A DNA stretch of 64,000 bases from Diphasiastrum complanatum (taxonomy: Eukaryota > Streptophyta > Lycopodiopsida > Lycopodiales > Lycopodiaceae). Each line of letters starts with the position of its first letter. Position 1 is the first letter of the stretch. The stretch covers positions 30,687,427 through 30,751,426 of the forward strand of contig CM055094.1 of the NCBI GenBank assembly GCA_029204225.1, read 5' to 3'. A program made the position numbers and the translations under genes. Below the pieces are notes generated by a model that was not told where the DNA came from, ran no database searches, and was given only the letters and a program-made list of their open reading frames with translations. Shown one piece after another: positions 12,441 to 23,992 of this stretch.

Positions 12441-12659
12441 ATATTAAAAATTTACACCTTGAAAAGCTTAAAGGGTCCATTTTTTTATTAAAGGTGGAAA
12501 ACCTTCCAAAAGAAAGTCCAGTTCATTTTTCTTCCTTTGCTAATAACTCTCACAAAAAGAGACTTTTTAAAGTTAAAATTGGTCCAAATTTTTTGCAGCA
12601 GCTAGTTGATGAATCTTTTGATAGTCAAAAAACATGGAGGGGCATTATTTCTTAAGGAG

Positions 12660-12945
12660 AAGCTCCATTTCACACAATATTTAGTTAGAAGTTCAATCCT
12701 AAACTTCACTCTTCATTAACTAGCCGTAAAATAGCCTGTAAATATTGGTTGTAAGTTAGCTATTACCAGCCGTAACATAGATGGTAGGTCAACACCTAGG
12801 AAGTTCTACATTTTGTCTCATATGTACTTCTATATTTCATTCAGTAACGATGATCAGTTGAGTATGTTGCCTCTTTCTCTTTGTGTGTTACAGTGATTTC
12901 TAGACAATACTATTGCTTATGTGAATCTTAATATGGTATCAGAGC
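12660..12945 (+). repeat. Second LTR 3' end with tRNA-iMet PBS
   Basis: A perfect TGGTATCAGAGC lies at 12934-12945. The preceding sequence has the layout of a copia LTR 3' end: pyrimidine-rich CCTCTTTCTCTTTGTGTG and a terminal AATCTTAATA. The LTR start was not located, so the left coordinate is approximate. The leader runs on to about 13300, where an oppositely oriented copia RT begins. Confidence 0.5.
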
Positions 12946-13305
12946 CCTTCTAATCCTGAGTGCCTGACTACTTGCTTCAGCTTGTCACTGGCTCCGTATT
13001 GAGGTGAGATAGTCCCTCACAGGAGATGAAAGCAGGAAGAACTTGCAATGTGGAGGAAAACTATCTTTTGAGCATTTTGCAGCTTGTAAAGCATTTGTTA
13101 ATGTTGTTGGGAACATTATTGTGAGTTTAGAGGAAGGAGAAAGTGTTTGGTTGGCTCAAACATGAAGAAAAATGATGCAAAATTGTCAAAATTACTTGCT
13201 TTGATAGTTTTTGAGCTTTTTCAGCTATCATACTTTGAGTGAACTGTTTCACTCATTTCTCAACCAAACGAAGTGCTGTAAAGCTTCAACAGTATCTACA
13301 TAACA

Positions 13306-14160
13306 TCAATAAAGTAGTTGTGAAGTGGTTTGTGGAAAGACAGAGTGGTGTGAGTGCACCATGCACACAAAGTTGGTGATTTTCTGTAAAGAAAAAGTGA
13401 GAAAAAGTGTCATGAAACTGACAAGTATGCCAAGACAATAGTGCATCAATCCTAGATCATTCATGTCAAAAGCATTGGAAAGATCGGATTTGATTTCATC
13501 TATTAAGCTCTCATTACTTCCTATAGTAATCAAATCATCGATGTATAATACAATGAACACTCTATATGTGAATCTTGCTGCAAAATGTAAAGATTAGGAT
13601 CAACATTACTCTTTACCATTCCTCTTTGCTTGAAGTGTTCATCATTGGAAGAGTACCACTTGCTTCAATCCATAAATAACTTTGTTGAGCTTGCAAACAA
13701 GATGTTTTCTCCTTGGCTCAACAAATCCTTGAGGCTGTACTAAATACACCTCTTCATCCAGCACTCCATTAAGAAAAGCATATTTAACATCCATTTGTTG
13801 GAACTTCCAACCATAGAAATAGCAACTATAGAACATATAGTGACTACCTTAGCTACGGGTGCTCAGGTTTCCTCAAAATAAATACCTTCTTGCTGCTCAA
13901 ATCCTCTTGCAACTAGCCATGCTTTATACTTGTTGAGATGCCCATCCACACCATACTTGACCTTGTAAATCCATTTGCAGGAGATAGATGTATTACCGTC
14001 AGGTAGTTCAACCAAGTCCCACGTCTTGTTCTTTGTTATGGATTCTATTTATGTCTCCATAGCTGCTCGCCATTCCTTGTGCTCCTTTGCTTCATCAAAT
14101 GAATTAGATTCTTGAATCTTGAGCACTATACCCATCAATGCTAGGTTTAACTCTAACCTT
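13306..14160 (-). pseudogene. Copia reverse transcriptase remnant
   Basis: Minus-strand RT domain in several frames. The N-terminal part reads KWIYKVKYGVDGHLNKYKAW and LVARGFEQQEG (about 13900-14000). Next comes QMDVKYAFLNGVLDEEVYLV with YGLKQ (13642-13836). The polymerase box is preserved as YIDD in LYIDDLITIGSNESLIDE (13306-13560), and the frame then degrades after CLGI. Stops and frameshifts separate the parts, so no active enzyme is encoded. RNase H and the 3' LTR are missing on this side. Confidence 0.85.
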
Positions 14161-14245
14161 TGAGGGAGTTTTTGATCCCTTGTAGACCTCCTAAGCTCTC
14201 CTTATTTGCTAGATTCAGGATTCTCTCCTTTTTTCATGTCACTTG

Positions 14246-15440
14246 TTACCTCAAACACCATTTGGGTAATCGCCATGGAGTCTCACCTTCGATCTTCTCT
14301 TTTTCTCCTAGACCTTTCGCATCCACGTCAGCTTCTTGCTTTACTTTCACATGTGCTCCATCATCCAAAGGCTCATAAATCATTCCATCCTGCTCATGCT
14401 TTCCCATTTCGTCAAAAATTGCATCTCTAGAAATAATGAGCTTTTGTGCATCCTTATCATACATCCTATATGCCTTAGCCTTTTCATCATACCCAAGAAA
14501 AATGCACTTAATAGCCTTTTCGTCAAGTTTCCTCCTTTTTTCAGTAGGAATATGTGCACAAGCATCACAACCAAATACTCTCAAGTGAGAAACATTGGGT
14601 TTCTTTCTAGTTGCTTCATAAGGCATCATACCTTTCATTGACTTCGTAAAACACCTATTCAAGATATGAATAATTGTACTACAAGATTATGTCCAAAAGG
14701 TATTTGGTAGGCCATTTGCTCTTAAGCATTGCCCTAGCCATTTCCATGATTGACCTATTCTTGCGTTCCACAACTCCATTTTGTTGTGGTGAATAAGGAG
14801 CTGTAGTTTCCCTCTTGATTCGTTGCTCCCTACAAAACTCAATGAATTTTGTTGAAAAATATTCACCACCTCCATCAGACCTCAAAGTCTTGATGTAGCA
14901 TCCTATGCACAAGGTCTAAGATCTCGTTGGCTCTTCTCACTCATGTCCTGGAAAATCTCTCCCTTTTGCCCATAATACATCCTTCACACATTTTTTCCTT
15001 CTAATGAAATATCAGGCAAACCAATCACCAATTATTCCTCTTCAAAACTTGTAGGCTTTGAGCACTAATGTGGCCAAAGGTCACTTTGGCTATCAACCAT
15101 GCTTACCATGGCTTGATCAAATGACTTTGCAATCAATTTATACAACCTGTTTCCATTGACTCTTGCTCATGTAGCAATCACTTTATAGTGATTTTTGATA
15201 TCCTTGACAAGACACTTGTCGCTATCAAACTCGACTTTTAATTGATGATACGCCATTGTCCCAACTAGCAATAGGTTGTTGGCTAAGCTAGACACATACT
15301 ACACATTGCTGATTCGCTTGATCTTCCCATTCACACAACTTCAAAACCATTGTGAAGTTCTCTAAGTTTTGAGAATTGTTACTTCCTTGAAGGCATGTGC
15401 TTGGATGCTCCACTGTCAATGTACTAGTTGCCCTTAGCTT
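14246..15440 (-). pseudogene. Copia protease-integrase remnant
   Basis: Minus strand. The protease signature DSGASKHM lies near 15400-15430, with a TAG where WYIDSGAS normally has Trp. A pre-integrase Cys pair survives in VCEGCIMGKRERF (about 14950-15000). The integrase core (14679-14912) carries [29 protein letters not shown] and the catalytic Glu in VVERKN. The integrase C-terminal region (14246-14662) carries SHLRVFGCDACAHIP, KCIFLGYDEKAKAYR and the LIISRDAIFDE motif. Several frameshifts split the region. It is continuous with the gag upstream and the RT downstream. Confidence 0.88.
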
Positions 15441-15496
15441 CATCACTCTTCATTAGCGCCATAATGAACAAGTTTGGGCTTGTACCTTCGTCGTCA

Positions 15497-16370
15497 TCAA
15501 ACTGATCGGTGTAATTGCTCACTTGTCATTTGCCCTTGCGTTGTGTCGTGTCCTTCTACTTCTTGAAGCACTACTCTTTCAATGGCCATGCTTATTACAA
15601 TATCGGCAATTTTCAGATTTCTTTTGCCTGGTATTGTCTTGTCTTTGGCCTTGATGTCAATTGACGTGATTTTCCCTATCATTCGATCTTTTTTTGAAAT
15701 TGATTGAATGCACCCGGATCCGAATTGCCTCCTCCTGATTAATTTCTTCCATGACCCAATCTACCACCTCGAGCTCTTACATCAAGAGCCTGGTCAAATC
15801 CTCTACTGCGGTGGCTCACATCCTCGCGTCGTTGCTCTTTTTGTAGCAACAAACCTCCCAATTCTTCATAGCTAGGTAGCCGCTCCAGTGTATCTATACT
15901 CATGACCAAGGTTTGGAATGAGTCATTCAAGCTATTCAACATCAACTGTACATTTTCTTGGTCTTGAATTCGCTCACCAACTACAACCAACCTTGAATCT
16001 CCTTTCACTTTTAAAAAGTATTCGGTTGCACCATCGTCCATGCACAATGTGTGTACTTTTGCTTCAAAAACAATACCAGAGACGTATTCATTGTCTCGAA
16101 CAAGGCCTTCAAGGTGTCCCAAGCTTCTTTCGGTCCTTTTGAATCCGAAATGTAAGGTATGATGACATCCTTAACTGACAAATTGATTACATTTTGGGCT
16201 TTCTGACTCCTCTTCTCAAATGCCCATTGATCTTCTTCAATGATTGGCCATGTCTCCTCACCTGCAACAATCTTTCATAGCTCTTTTTCCATCAAGATAT
16301 TTTTTTAGTTTAAATTTCCACACGGCATAGTTCCCGGCTCCTCCTAGTTTGCTTGACTCGTTGAGAACAC
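15497..16370 (-). pseudogene. Copia gag remnant
   Basis: The minus-strand gag start GGAGNYAVWKFKLKKYL lies at about 16300-16345. The UBN2-type gag body (15739-16122) contains QLMLNSLNDSFQTLVMSID and PSYEELGGLLLQKEQRR. A CCHC zinc knuckle, CRYCNKHGH, follows near 15580-15620, with the Trp after the His changed to a TGA stop. Frameshifts occur between the start and the body. It belongs to the same element as the downstream integrase and RT. Confidence 0.85.
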
Positions 16371-16374
16371 TCTC

Positions 16375-16955
16375 GCTTAGAGAATAGCACATAGATCAAG
16401 CCCACATTGATAAGCAAGATCTACCTCAATTTTCTAAGGCAAAGACACACTACAACATGCATACATTCATCATGCAAGTACATACACATGTGTGGAAGAT
16501 GTACTTTAAAAAAACTAAGTATGAAAAGTCCTAGCCCTCGGGTAGAGAGAGAATGCAACAAATTGGGTAGATTTGATTGGACCCTTCTACCAAATCTCTC
16601 ACTTATGATTGGACCCTTGACTCTTTGCCAACACATAAGAAACATCACTCATCAAATCTAAACTAGACACATGTAGAGCACCTAACTAGCTCGAGCTATG
16701 TCATAGTTGACTTTTGGTCTAATCATCAAAAAACATGTGAACTTGACTTTTTGCCCCTAAAGCCAAAATTGGCCCTATCAACTAGTGACACCAAAATGCT
16801 TGACTACAAAACTTTATGACACCCCTAACTCAACATGATTAATCAATTTTGGACTTTTTTTTTTCCGCAAGTGGGAACATGCTCCACATGTGTGATATTT
16901 TCTCACAAACTAGAAACATAAAATTACCAAGCTAGATTTTTGCCAATTTTTCACA
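16375..16955 (-). repeat. Partial 5' LTR of the minus-strand copia element
   Basis: Shares landmark blocks with the LTRs at 28644, 20666 and 57449: ACACATGTGTGGAAGATG, CTCGGGTAGAGAGAGAA, repeated ATTGGACC segments, and a terminal TAGATTTTTGCCAATTTTTCACA-type end at 16955. The inner end with the PBS is deleted, so only about 580 bp remains. Confidence 0.7.
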
Positions 16956-17006
16956 CACTTGTTTGAAGCATTGGATATGGGGATACTCTAGAGAGAGCTC
17001 CCTTTT

Positions 17007-17134
<128 letters not shown>

Positions 17135-17740
17135 CAAGTTGGGTATCAAAATCTGCCATTGTTGAATAGTTTGTAGAGTCAATAAACACTCTGAAGAAAT
17201 TTGTTATTGCTTGTATGTGATTCTTAAATTTAATTTCTAAATTATGTACATGTGAGAAACTGGAATCTCTCACTTCCATTGGCCTATCTCCAGTCATAAG
17301 ATCAACTGGAGGCCCGTCACATTGTTCAATATCCAAAATAATTGTTGTTTTTTTTTTTTTTTTTTTCATGAATAGTTTTTCTCATCTTGGCCACATCAGA
17401 GACTTTAAAAAAATGGTGGCACCAAGTAAATTTAACGTGGATTCTTGAAAAGGAAAGCTTTGGACTTTGGTTTTTTCTAGTTTTGTCTTAGACCCTCTCC
17501 TATCAGGTCTAGCTTGCTCAAAGTCTTCAAGAGAAGTGTCTAATGAGTTGCATTTTCTCTTTTGAGTGGTCATAAAAGGAGTACCTTGGGAGGATTCCTC
17601 GGCTTAGATAACCTTAAGAGAAGAGAAAGCCAAACCCTTGTCATCGGTCACGATATGAGACTTTGACTTTGAAGCTTTTGACACCATAGGGTATTTCCCC
17701 TTTAAAAATGACTCGTCAATAATCAAAATGGCCTATTAAA
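17135..17740 (-). pseudogene. Decayed reading frame of unknown identity
   Basis: On the minus strand, segments read like former protein: AILIIDESFLKGKYPMVSK and DKGLAFSSLKVI, then a TAA stop, then KRKCNSLDTSLEDFEQARPD (17382-17573). A second open segment (16932-17369) contains [20 protein letters not shown] before running into the TA repeat. Codon-like composition and continuity across one stop suggest a genuine ancestral frame. No family was recognised. A T19 run (17348-17366) separates the two parts. Confidence 0.35.
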
Positions 17741-18005
17741 AGCTTTGAAAAACACACAAAAATAAATTATTTATAAGAAATGCTTTATATCAAATTTGGA
17801 GAAAAATCTAGAAAGAAAACTCGCATTATTTCTAAATGACTTGTTGAAAAAGTTATTCAACACAACATGTTGACAAAGTATGATCTTCATAAATTCATTT
17901 TTTATAATGTAAAGATAAATTCTTTTATCAAGGACTTTCACTAGAATATAGGTGAAGCCATAATTCTCATTAGTCACCACTACCTTGTGCAACATATAAC
18001 CTTGC

Positions 18006-18250
18006 ACCTTGAAGGTAGATAGCCCATTAATTATACTAACTTAAAATTTACTTAACTTGAAGGTAGATAGTCTTTTCTACTAACTTAAAATTTTACTTCA
18101 AGTTAGAAAAGACTTGGAATAGTATATGCGAGGCCTCCACAACCTTGAAGGTAGATATCTCTTTGCATATACTATTCCATGAGCCAAAATGAGCATAGGT
18201 CGCAAAGGCATATGCGGGACAACTATGTTAAGCATAGGCCTAACATCAAA
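18006..18250. repeat. Inverted-repeat cluster with a thrice-repeated motif
   Basis: The motif CTTGAAGGTAGATA occurs three times (about 18009, 18058 and 18144). Perfect 15-bp inverted arms TGGAATAGTATATGC / GCATATACTATTCCA lie at 18115-18129 and 18165-18179 around the third copy. An imperfect hairpin (AGTCTTTTCTA...TAGAAAAGACT) precedes them at about 18069-18114. Confidence 0.7.
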
Positions 18251-19006
18251 AAACTACAAAAAAAGACATCCACAAAGTAAATAAAAAAGTAGGCTTACCT
18301 CCAAATTATATCGTAGACACTATTGTCATCAACCTATGTCGAGCTTGGATCTAATCTCTCACAACCCCTTTGTCTCCCTTCATCACCCCCTTGGATAGCT
18401 CTTCGTTGGCACCCTAGCCTCAAACCTCTTTCATCTCCCCCCAAGGCCAAGTGGACAAATGGGAGGCTAGGAGGACATTGGATTTGAGGTGGGCCACCTG
18501 AAATCTAACCCTACTATTGAGAGCCTCATTTTAGGGACATGAGACACTAGTTCTCATTCCATGTGTTCTTGTATGCTTGATATGTTTATGCTTGCTCCAC
18601 TGCTTTCCAATATAATTTCTCTCAAAATTCTAAATGAATATTGGAGAAAGAAAATCAAAATCACGAAGACAGTTAAAAATTATTCCCAAAAAACCTGATT
18701 ACCCTATTGCACTCTCACTCTCAATCACTTATACTTCCAAAATTCAAAGTAGATTAACGTAACTACTTCACTTGGACGATCATTTATCCCTCAGGCTTTC
18801 CCTACTTCCTCCCTTCCCAAGTATTTGTCTACGTAATCAATCTTATCAATTATGACAACTTCAAAGTTAGAATCGAGTAGAATTTGCGGAGTCATTCAAT
18901 TCATCATTCTGATTCAAATCAAATAGGCGTAGCTCATGCATTGAAGGGAAAGGCTCATTCCGTAGAACCCAGTGATCCATACTTTAGTTGAGTTAAAAGT
19001 AGAGTC
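18251..19006 (+). other. Left flank of the gag-only element; mostly unrecognised
   Basis: Because 19007-21403 is an insertion with a target duplication, this segment was once contiguous with the plus-strand copia pol remnant at 21409. The part nearest 19006 is probably that element's integrase-RT linker. No motif is clear enough to assign, and 18300-18560 is unrecognised. Confidence 0.4.
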
Positions 19007-19129
19007 TGTTGACTTTCACACGTGTGGACTGTCCAATACATGTACTTGTGATCTCCTAAGGTGTGTAGATGCACCAAGATCAAGACTAGATTGAGATTCA
19101 AGATCAATCTTGAATCCACAATAAAAGCA

Positions 19130-19897
19130 CTTGATCTTCTTCTTCTTCTTGAGCTTGGATGATGAAGCATTAGAGGAATCATCTTCCTCTTCATCTTTGT
19201 CTTTGGATTTGACTTTGTCCTTGCTTTAGGATTGTTGATGTTGGTTCTTGCTCCTCTCTTTGTGCTTATCCTTGGCAAAAAGAGCTTTGCCATCATTATG
19301 AGTGAGAGAAAGCTTGTCCATCCTCAAGAGCTTATACTCTTGTCTTGATTCTTCTGAAATTAGCACACTTTGGAGAGCCTCCAAACTTGGTAGCTCCTCC
19401 TTAATGGCATAGGATTGGACAAGATTATCAAATTCACTTCTCAAGCCATTGAGAATGACTTGAACTAGCTCATTTTGATTGATGGAATCACCAATACAAG
19501 CAAGCTCTCTATGAATATCTTTTACTCTCAAAACATAACTAGATGCACTCTCATCACTCTTTTGGCTACTTTGAAAGATTTGATTCCTAAGAGTGAGAAG
19601 CCTAGAGGTATTCTTAGCCTCATAGATAGTCTTGAGACAATCCCAAGCTTCTTTGGTTGTTGTACAAGTACCTATCTCCCTCAATATCTCATTAGAGACA
19701 TTCATCTTAATGTAGTGGAGAGCCATCCTAGCTCTCTTTTTGTATTTTTGAACCTCTTGAAGAACTTGTGGTTCTTCTTCAAGGCCAAGAACTATGTCCA
19801 TCACGTCTTGAAGGATCAAGATGGACTCCATCCTCATTTTTCAAATTGAATAATTTGAAGTGGTCAATCTTTCACTTGGTTCCAACAAGGATGAACC
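19130..19897 (-). pseudogene. Copia gag (UBN2 family)
   Basis: Copia capsid protein. The probable start is the ATG near 19897 (MGSSLLEPSERLTTSNYSI), with a stop before KMRMESILIL; the long open part covers 19226-19837. It contains RARMALHYIKMNVSNEILRE, KEAWDCLKTIYEAKNTSRLL, ASSYVLRVKDIHRELACIGD and VQVILNGLRSEFDNLVQSYA, the normal order for this gag family. After a basic Lys-rich stretch a zinc knuckle begins (IKCFYCG) but is cut off by fusion to LTR sequence near 19124. Apart from an early stop and one in the basic tail, the capsid region is well kept. Confidence 0.88.
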
Positions 19898-20653
19898 CAT
19901 TGAAGACATTTGAAGTGAAGAAAACTCAGATGATGAACAATAAATGTTGTTACACACTTTCAATAGGATCCAATAATTGAGTACTATCTCCTCCTATGAA
20001 AGATCTTACAACAATTTGTGAATTGATTCTCACTAGCTACACAAATCTCTCTAAAACAAGATCTATTTCACATCAAATGATGGAGTATAGGCAAAGTTAG
20101 GATCCAACACTCTTAGCACGTGTGAAATACACTAAGAAACCAAATTTGACTCAAATACAATGATATTGCATGAAACAAAATGGCTAAGATCTCAAAACAG
20201 TGCCTAGATCACATATAGATGAGATTGGCAAGCCTACAACTGTGATTTTGGATCAACCAAGCAATCTCTTGACCAAACCAAATGTGTCCACCCAGGTCTA
20301 GGTGCCCTACCTAACCCTCTTCAAAAGCTTATAACTTTTGATTGGCTCAACCAAATGGAATGAAACTAATTGCAACAGAAACTAGACAAAAATAGCTTCA
20401 AAACAAGCTATCAAGCAAGATAAATGGATCAAACATGAGAGAGAACTTCCAAACTGAAATTGGATGTTCCTCACACGTGTCTGAGCACCTGATTCCGTAC
20501 AATACCAGGTCAGACCCAATCAATGTCCTTTTGATCTCTTTTGATCCAAGATTGAACAAGATAGCTAGGAAAATGGGCCTTGACAATTTCTAGCTCAAGA
20601 TTGATGAAAATTTTTCACTTAGATGGATCAAAATGTATGGTAACCTTAGGTAG

Positions 20654-20665
20654 GCTCTGATACCA
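20654..20665 (-). other. tRNA-iMet primer binding site
   Basis: GCTCTGATACCA on the plus strand is the exact complement of the 12-base copia PBS. It sits directly next to the LTR end TGTTGATTTTC, fixing the element's orientation as minus. Confidence 0.92.
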
Positions 20666-21403
20666 TGTTGATTTTCACACGTGTGGACTGTCCACTAATG
20701 TACTTGTGATCTCCTAAGGTGTGTAGATGCACCAAGATCAAGACTAGATTGAGATTCAAGATCAATCTTGAATCCTATGGCAAAAACACACTACTACATG
20801 CATTCAATCACTTCCAACTCTCACTCACACGTGTGGGAAGTATTCAAAAAATAATCTAAGTAAAAACAAGTTGCTCTCCTCGGGTAGAGAGAGAAAATGC
20901 ATCAAGAGCTCTCGGGTAGAGAGAGAAAGCTAGAAATCCAAAAACTCACAAAATCCATGAAATCACCAAATCAATTGATTTCAAAATGAGGAGTACAATG
21001 ATACTAGTAGGTCCACGAGCTACCACTATGCTTAACTATGATTGGACCACATTTTGTCACCTCTTGATCCTATTGGATCATTGATCTATGCACCTCTTAA
21101 TTCTATTGGACTATATTCAAGCACACCTCAATTTCCTATTGGACCTCACAAGGTTCCACCTCTATATCCTATTGGACCTCTTGGAATTCATCAAACAAAA
21201 ACTTTACACTTGTCTACACTCTAATTAGCAAGTGTTTAGCCTCTTACTCTATTTTGGCTCAATAGTGGCATTACAAGTGGAAATGCATAATTTGCCATCT
21301 ATGCCAAATTTATTCCTATCAACATCCTACACCTAGATGCTTGATGTAAAAAACATAAGACCCCTATATCTAACATAGATAATCTTTTTCAATTCTTCAC
21401 AGA
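20666..21403 (-). repeat. 5' LTR of the gag-only element
   Basis: 738 bp with TG...CA ends. It matches the LTR at 28644-29467 from TGTTGATTT through the TTGGACC-rich segment, but about 85 bp near its outer end are missing. The GAGTC target duplication follows at 21404-21408. Confidence 0.85.
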
Positions 21404-21408
21404 GTCAT

Positions 21409-22160
21409 GGACCTCCTCATATTATAAATAATAATGAGGATGAATCGTTATCATCTCCTACTTTAAGAATATTTTCAGGGAGAATAAGCTTACTTCAAAT
21501 AAGAAGGTAGGCAAGTTGCAAAAGATAGTAAATTTGCATAAATGGCAACTATTTTTCAAAAAAAATTGTTACTTTTTTCAAAGATGTAATAAAGAAGGAT
21601 GAATGGCGAAAGCGTATGGGCATAGAACATGATTCTCTCATGGAGAACAATACTTGAAATATTGTTTCTTATTTCACAACAAGAAAGCTATTGGTTGTAA
21701 GCATAACTATAATCAAGATGGCAACCCAAAAACATATAAAATAAGGCTAGTAGCAAGAGGCTATACTCAAAATAATGGCATACATTATAAATAAACTTTT
21801 GCTCCTATTGTGAAAATGCTTACCATCTAAGTCTTGATGTAAGTTGCAAATGTTTTGTGGCTGGATTTTGTATCAAATGTATGAAACTAATGTCTTCCTT
21901 GATAAATACTTGGAGGATAAGTTCTACATAGAGCAACCCAGGGGGTGCATTGTGCAAGGTGAGGAAAAACTTGTTTTTTTGTCTCAAAAAGAAGTTGTAT
22001 GGAGTTGAGCAAGCATTGAGGATCTGGTATGCAAGGTTATATGCTCGCCATTTTGTGAGAGAAAAGGTGCAAGCAAAGGAGATCAAGTTGAAGCATGTGG
22101 ATACTTCGTATTGTGTGGCTGACATCCTTACCAAATCTTTATTGAAAGCTTCATTTTTTT
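21409..22160 (+). pseudogene. Copia RT remnant fused to RNase H tail
   Basis: Plus-strand RT with many stops: KHNYNQDGNPKTYKIRLVAR, GYTQNNGIHYK, TFAPIVKM, then YETNVFLDKYLEDKFYIEQP and LRIWYARL. Directly after LRIWYARL the frame switches to the RNase H C-terminal end, KLKHVDTSYCVADILTKSLL. The polymerase box, connection and most of RNase H are deleted. A purine tract (22221-22230, TAAGGAGGAG) follows. Confidence 0.8.
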
Positions 22161-22220
22161 AATTTAGATAATCCCTTGGAGTTATTAGTAAATCCACGAT
22201 AGATTCTAGTGACTAGTTTT

Positions 22221-22439
22221 TAAGGAGGAGTGCACTTATCTATGCCACAAGGCATCATGATGGATAGCCTTGGAATTTGTGAACGAAAAGTAGTTGAAAC
22301 GTGTTCCGTAAAGGAATATTGTATTTGGATTCTATTTAAGTGTATTATAGAGTGTTTTTTTATAATAACTAATGCAACCAAGAATACTACCAGTTTTTGG
22401 AGGAATAAAATTCTTCTTACCGATTCTGAAATAGATAAC
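22221..22439 (+). repeat. Polypurine tract and start of a 3' LTR
   Basis: TAAGGAGGAG is followed by TGCACTTATCTATGCC, the expected order for the 3' end of the preceding pol remnant. The far end of the LTR was not found; by 22440 the sequence encodes a gypsy fragment. Confidence 0.5.
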
Positions 22440-22620
22440 ATATATCTATTGCAGTATTATTTTGGTTGTATTGAGTTCTTAATGTTTCCTTTTGGTTTAA
22501 TGAATACACTTGAGTTATTTTGGTAGTCTATAATGTTTTTTTTAGTGGTATTCTTAGATGATGTGTTCATATATAGTGAAATGCTTAAGGAGCATGAGAG
22601 AATTCAATGGCTTGAATCAT
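22440..22620 (+). pseudogene. Ty3/gypsy reverse transcriptase scrap
   Basis: The translation QYYFGCIEFLMFPFGLMNT followed by a stop and FLDDVFIYSEMLKEHERI matches the gypsy RT block (usual form YEFLVMPFGLTNAP...YLDDILIYS). The catalytic YLDD equivalent is FLDD. Only about 55 codons are preserved, with a stop between the two motifs. Confidence 0.75.
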
Positions 22621-23992
22621 CCCCTGGAATTGGTTATAAATCAAATCCTATATTTGGATATATGATAACTAGTTTATTAATTTTGGTTTTCTAGTAAACG
22701 GATCTAGAAGCAAAGAACTTTTTTGATGGAAAGCTGGTGGTATGGGACATTAGTGACTCCAAAGAGAATGTCTTGTGCGAGAGTGATATGTAGACCAATG
22801 GTTAGTGGTTACTGTAATGGTAATAGTAATACTAATAGAAAAATCCATTCATTATTTACAAAACTTGGCAGCCCTTAAGTCCATTTTTCCTGAACCTATA
22901 CTTTTTAGAAATATCTTGAATATGAGACAATTGGTTTAAGATTCATATAAATCCTTCCAGTGGAGAACTATGTTCTGAAGGACTGGTCATTGTTATATGA
23001 AATTCTACTTCCATATGGATATGAATATGACTTGGAATCTATTGAAGTTTCAATTGATTCAGATTTAATGAAGGAATGACTGAATTCATGGAATTTAGGC
23101 TTTCTAAACCCCATTACGTATCTTTATTAAATAGTTGATTATTGAAAGTGATTCCGTCACTCAAGGTAAGATATTTTATGATCTGGAAAAACAATCTGGT
23201 TTGTAATAGTGTCAAACACTCATTATTGAATTTTTTATGATATTTTGATATTTTATACATTGTCTCATGGAGAGCTTTTTAATTGAGATTATAAAAGCTC
23301 TTTTAAAAGGGAGAGTGTAGGGAGTGTAGGTTCGATGGTGAGCAGCCCTCCGCCTGTCAAAAGGGTTAGAACACAAGGATATGCTCCTAACTATGGTTAG
23401 TTGCTAGTTTAGATGCTTTTCTAATTCTACACTAACACTACTCGAACTTTTACTCTACTTTCACTAACATTAAGCACAAGCATTTATCTTGATAGTAGGT
23501 GAAAGGAGGAGAGAAAAGAGATGAGATGGAGGTTAGTTCATGTGCTCAATATGCATGCTAATGGAGAAGCCATAACTAATAAAACAAGAACAATGGAAAT
23601 GGAAAGCAATAAGCAAACACAACAAAAGCAAAAGCAAGAGTGATTAGCACATGAGGATGCTTGCTCTCCAATTTGGTAGAGTTTCCTCCTCTCAATAAGC
23701 ATGTAAAATGGTGTACAATAGGTGCCTTTTTATCTTTCGGGTGTCTTTCGCATTCCGCCCATTTAGATCATCGTGGGTAAGGGACGAAATGTGGGTTGGT
23801 TCGCAACTGGCGTGGGCTTGGATTTGTCTCAAAGTGTTGTTGCCGCCATTTAGGCTGTGGAGCCAATGCTGGGAGGTAGGAGAGCTCATTAACCTTGATA
23901 TCTTTGATTGAGAACGATAATTTCTAGCTGTCATGTGAGCTTTCATTGTCGAACATCAGTGGGAATGAGCCGAAGCTAATGAGCGACCTTGG
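22621..23992. other. AT-rich interval, nothing firmly recognised
   Basis: Probably decayed retroelement sequence following the gypsy scrap, but no motif supports this. The small open frames near 23700-23950 overlap on both strands and show no domain. Confidence 0.4.

Larger units (their letters stand above)
19007..21403 (-). mobile_element. Gag-only copia derivative with GAGTC target duplication
   Basis: A complete but extremely shortened minus-strand element. Order on the minus strand: 5' LTR (20666-21403), PBS (20654-20665), leader, gag (19130-19897), then a stub of the 3' LTR (19007-about 19124). The 5-bp sequence GAGTC occurs at both borders (19002-19006 and 21404-21408), as expected for a copia integrase product. 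Everything between the gag zinc knuckle and the last ~118 bp of the 3' LTR is missing. Protease, integrase, RT and RNase H are absent, so any mobility would have needed enzymes from another copy. It lies inside a plus-strand copia pol remnant. Confidence 0.85.
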
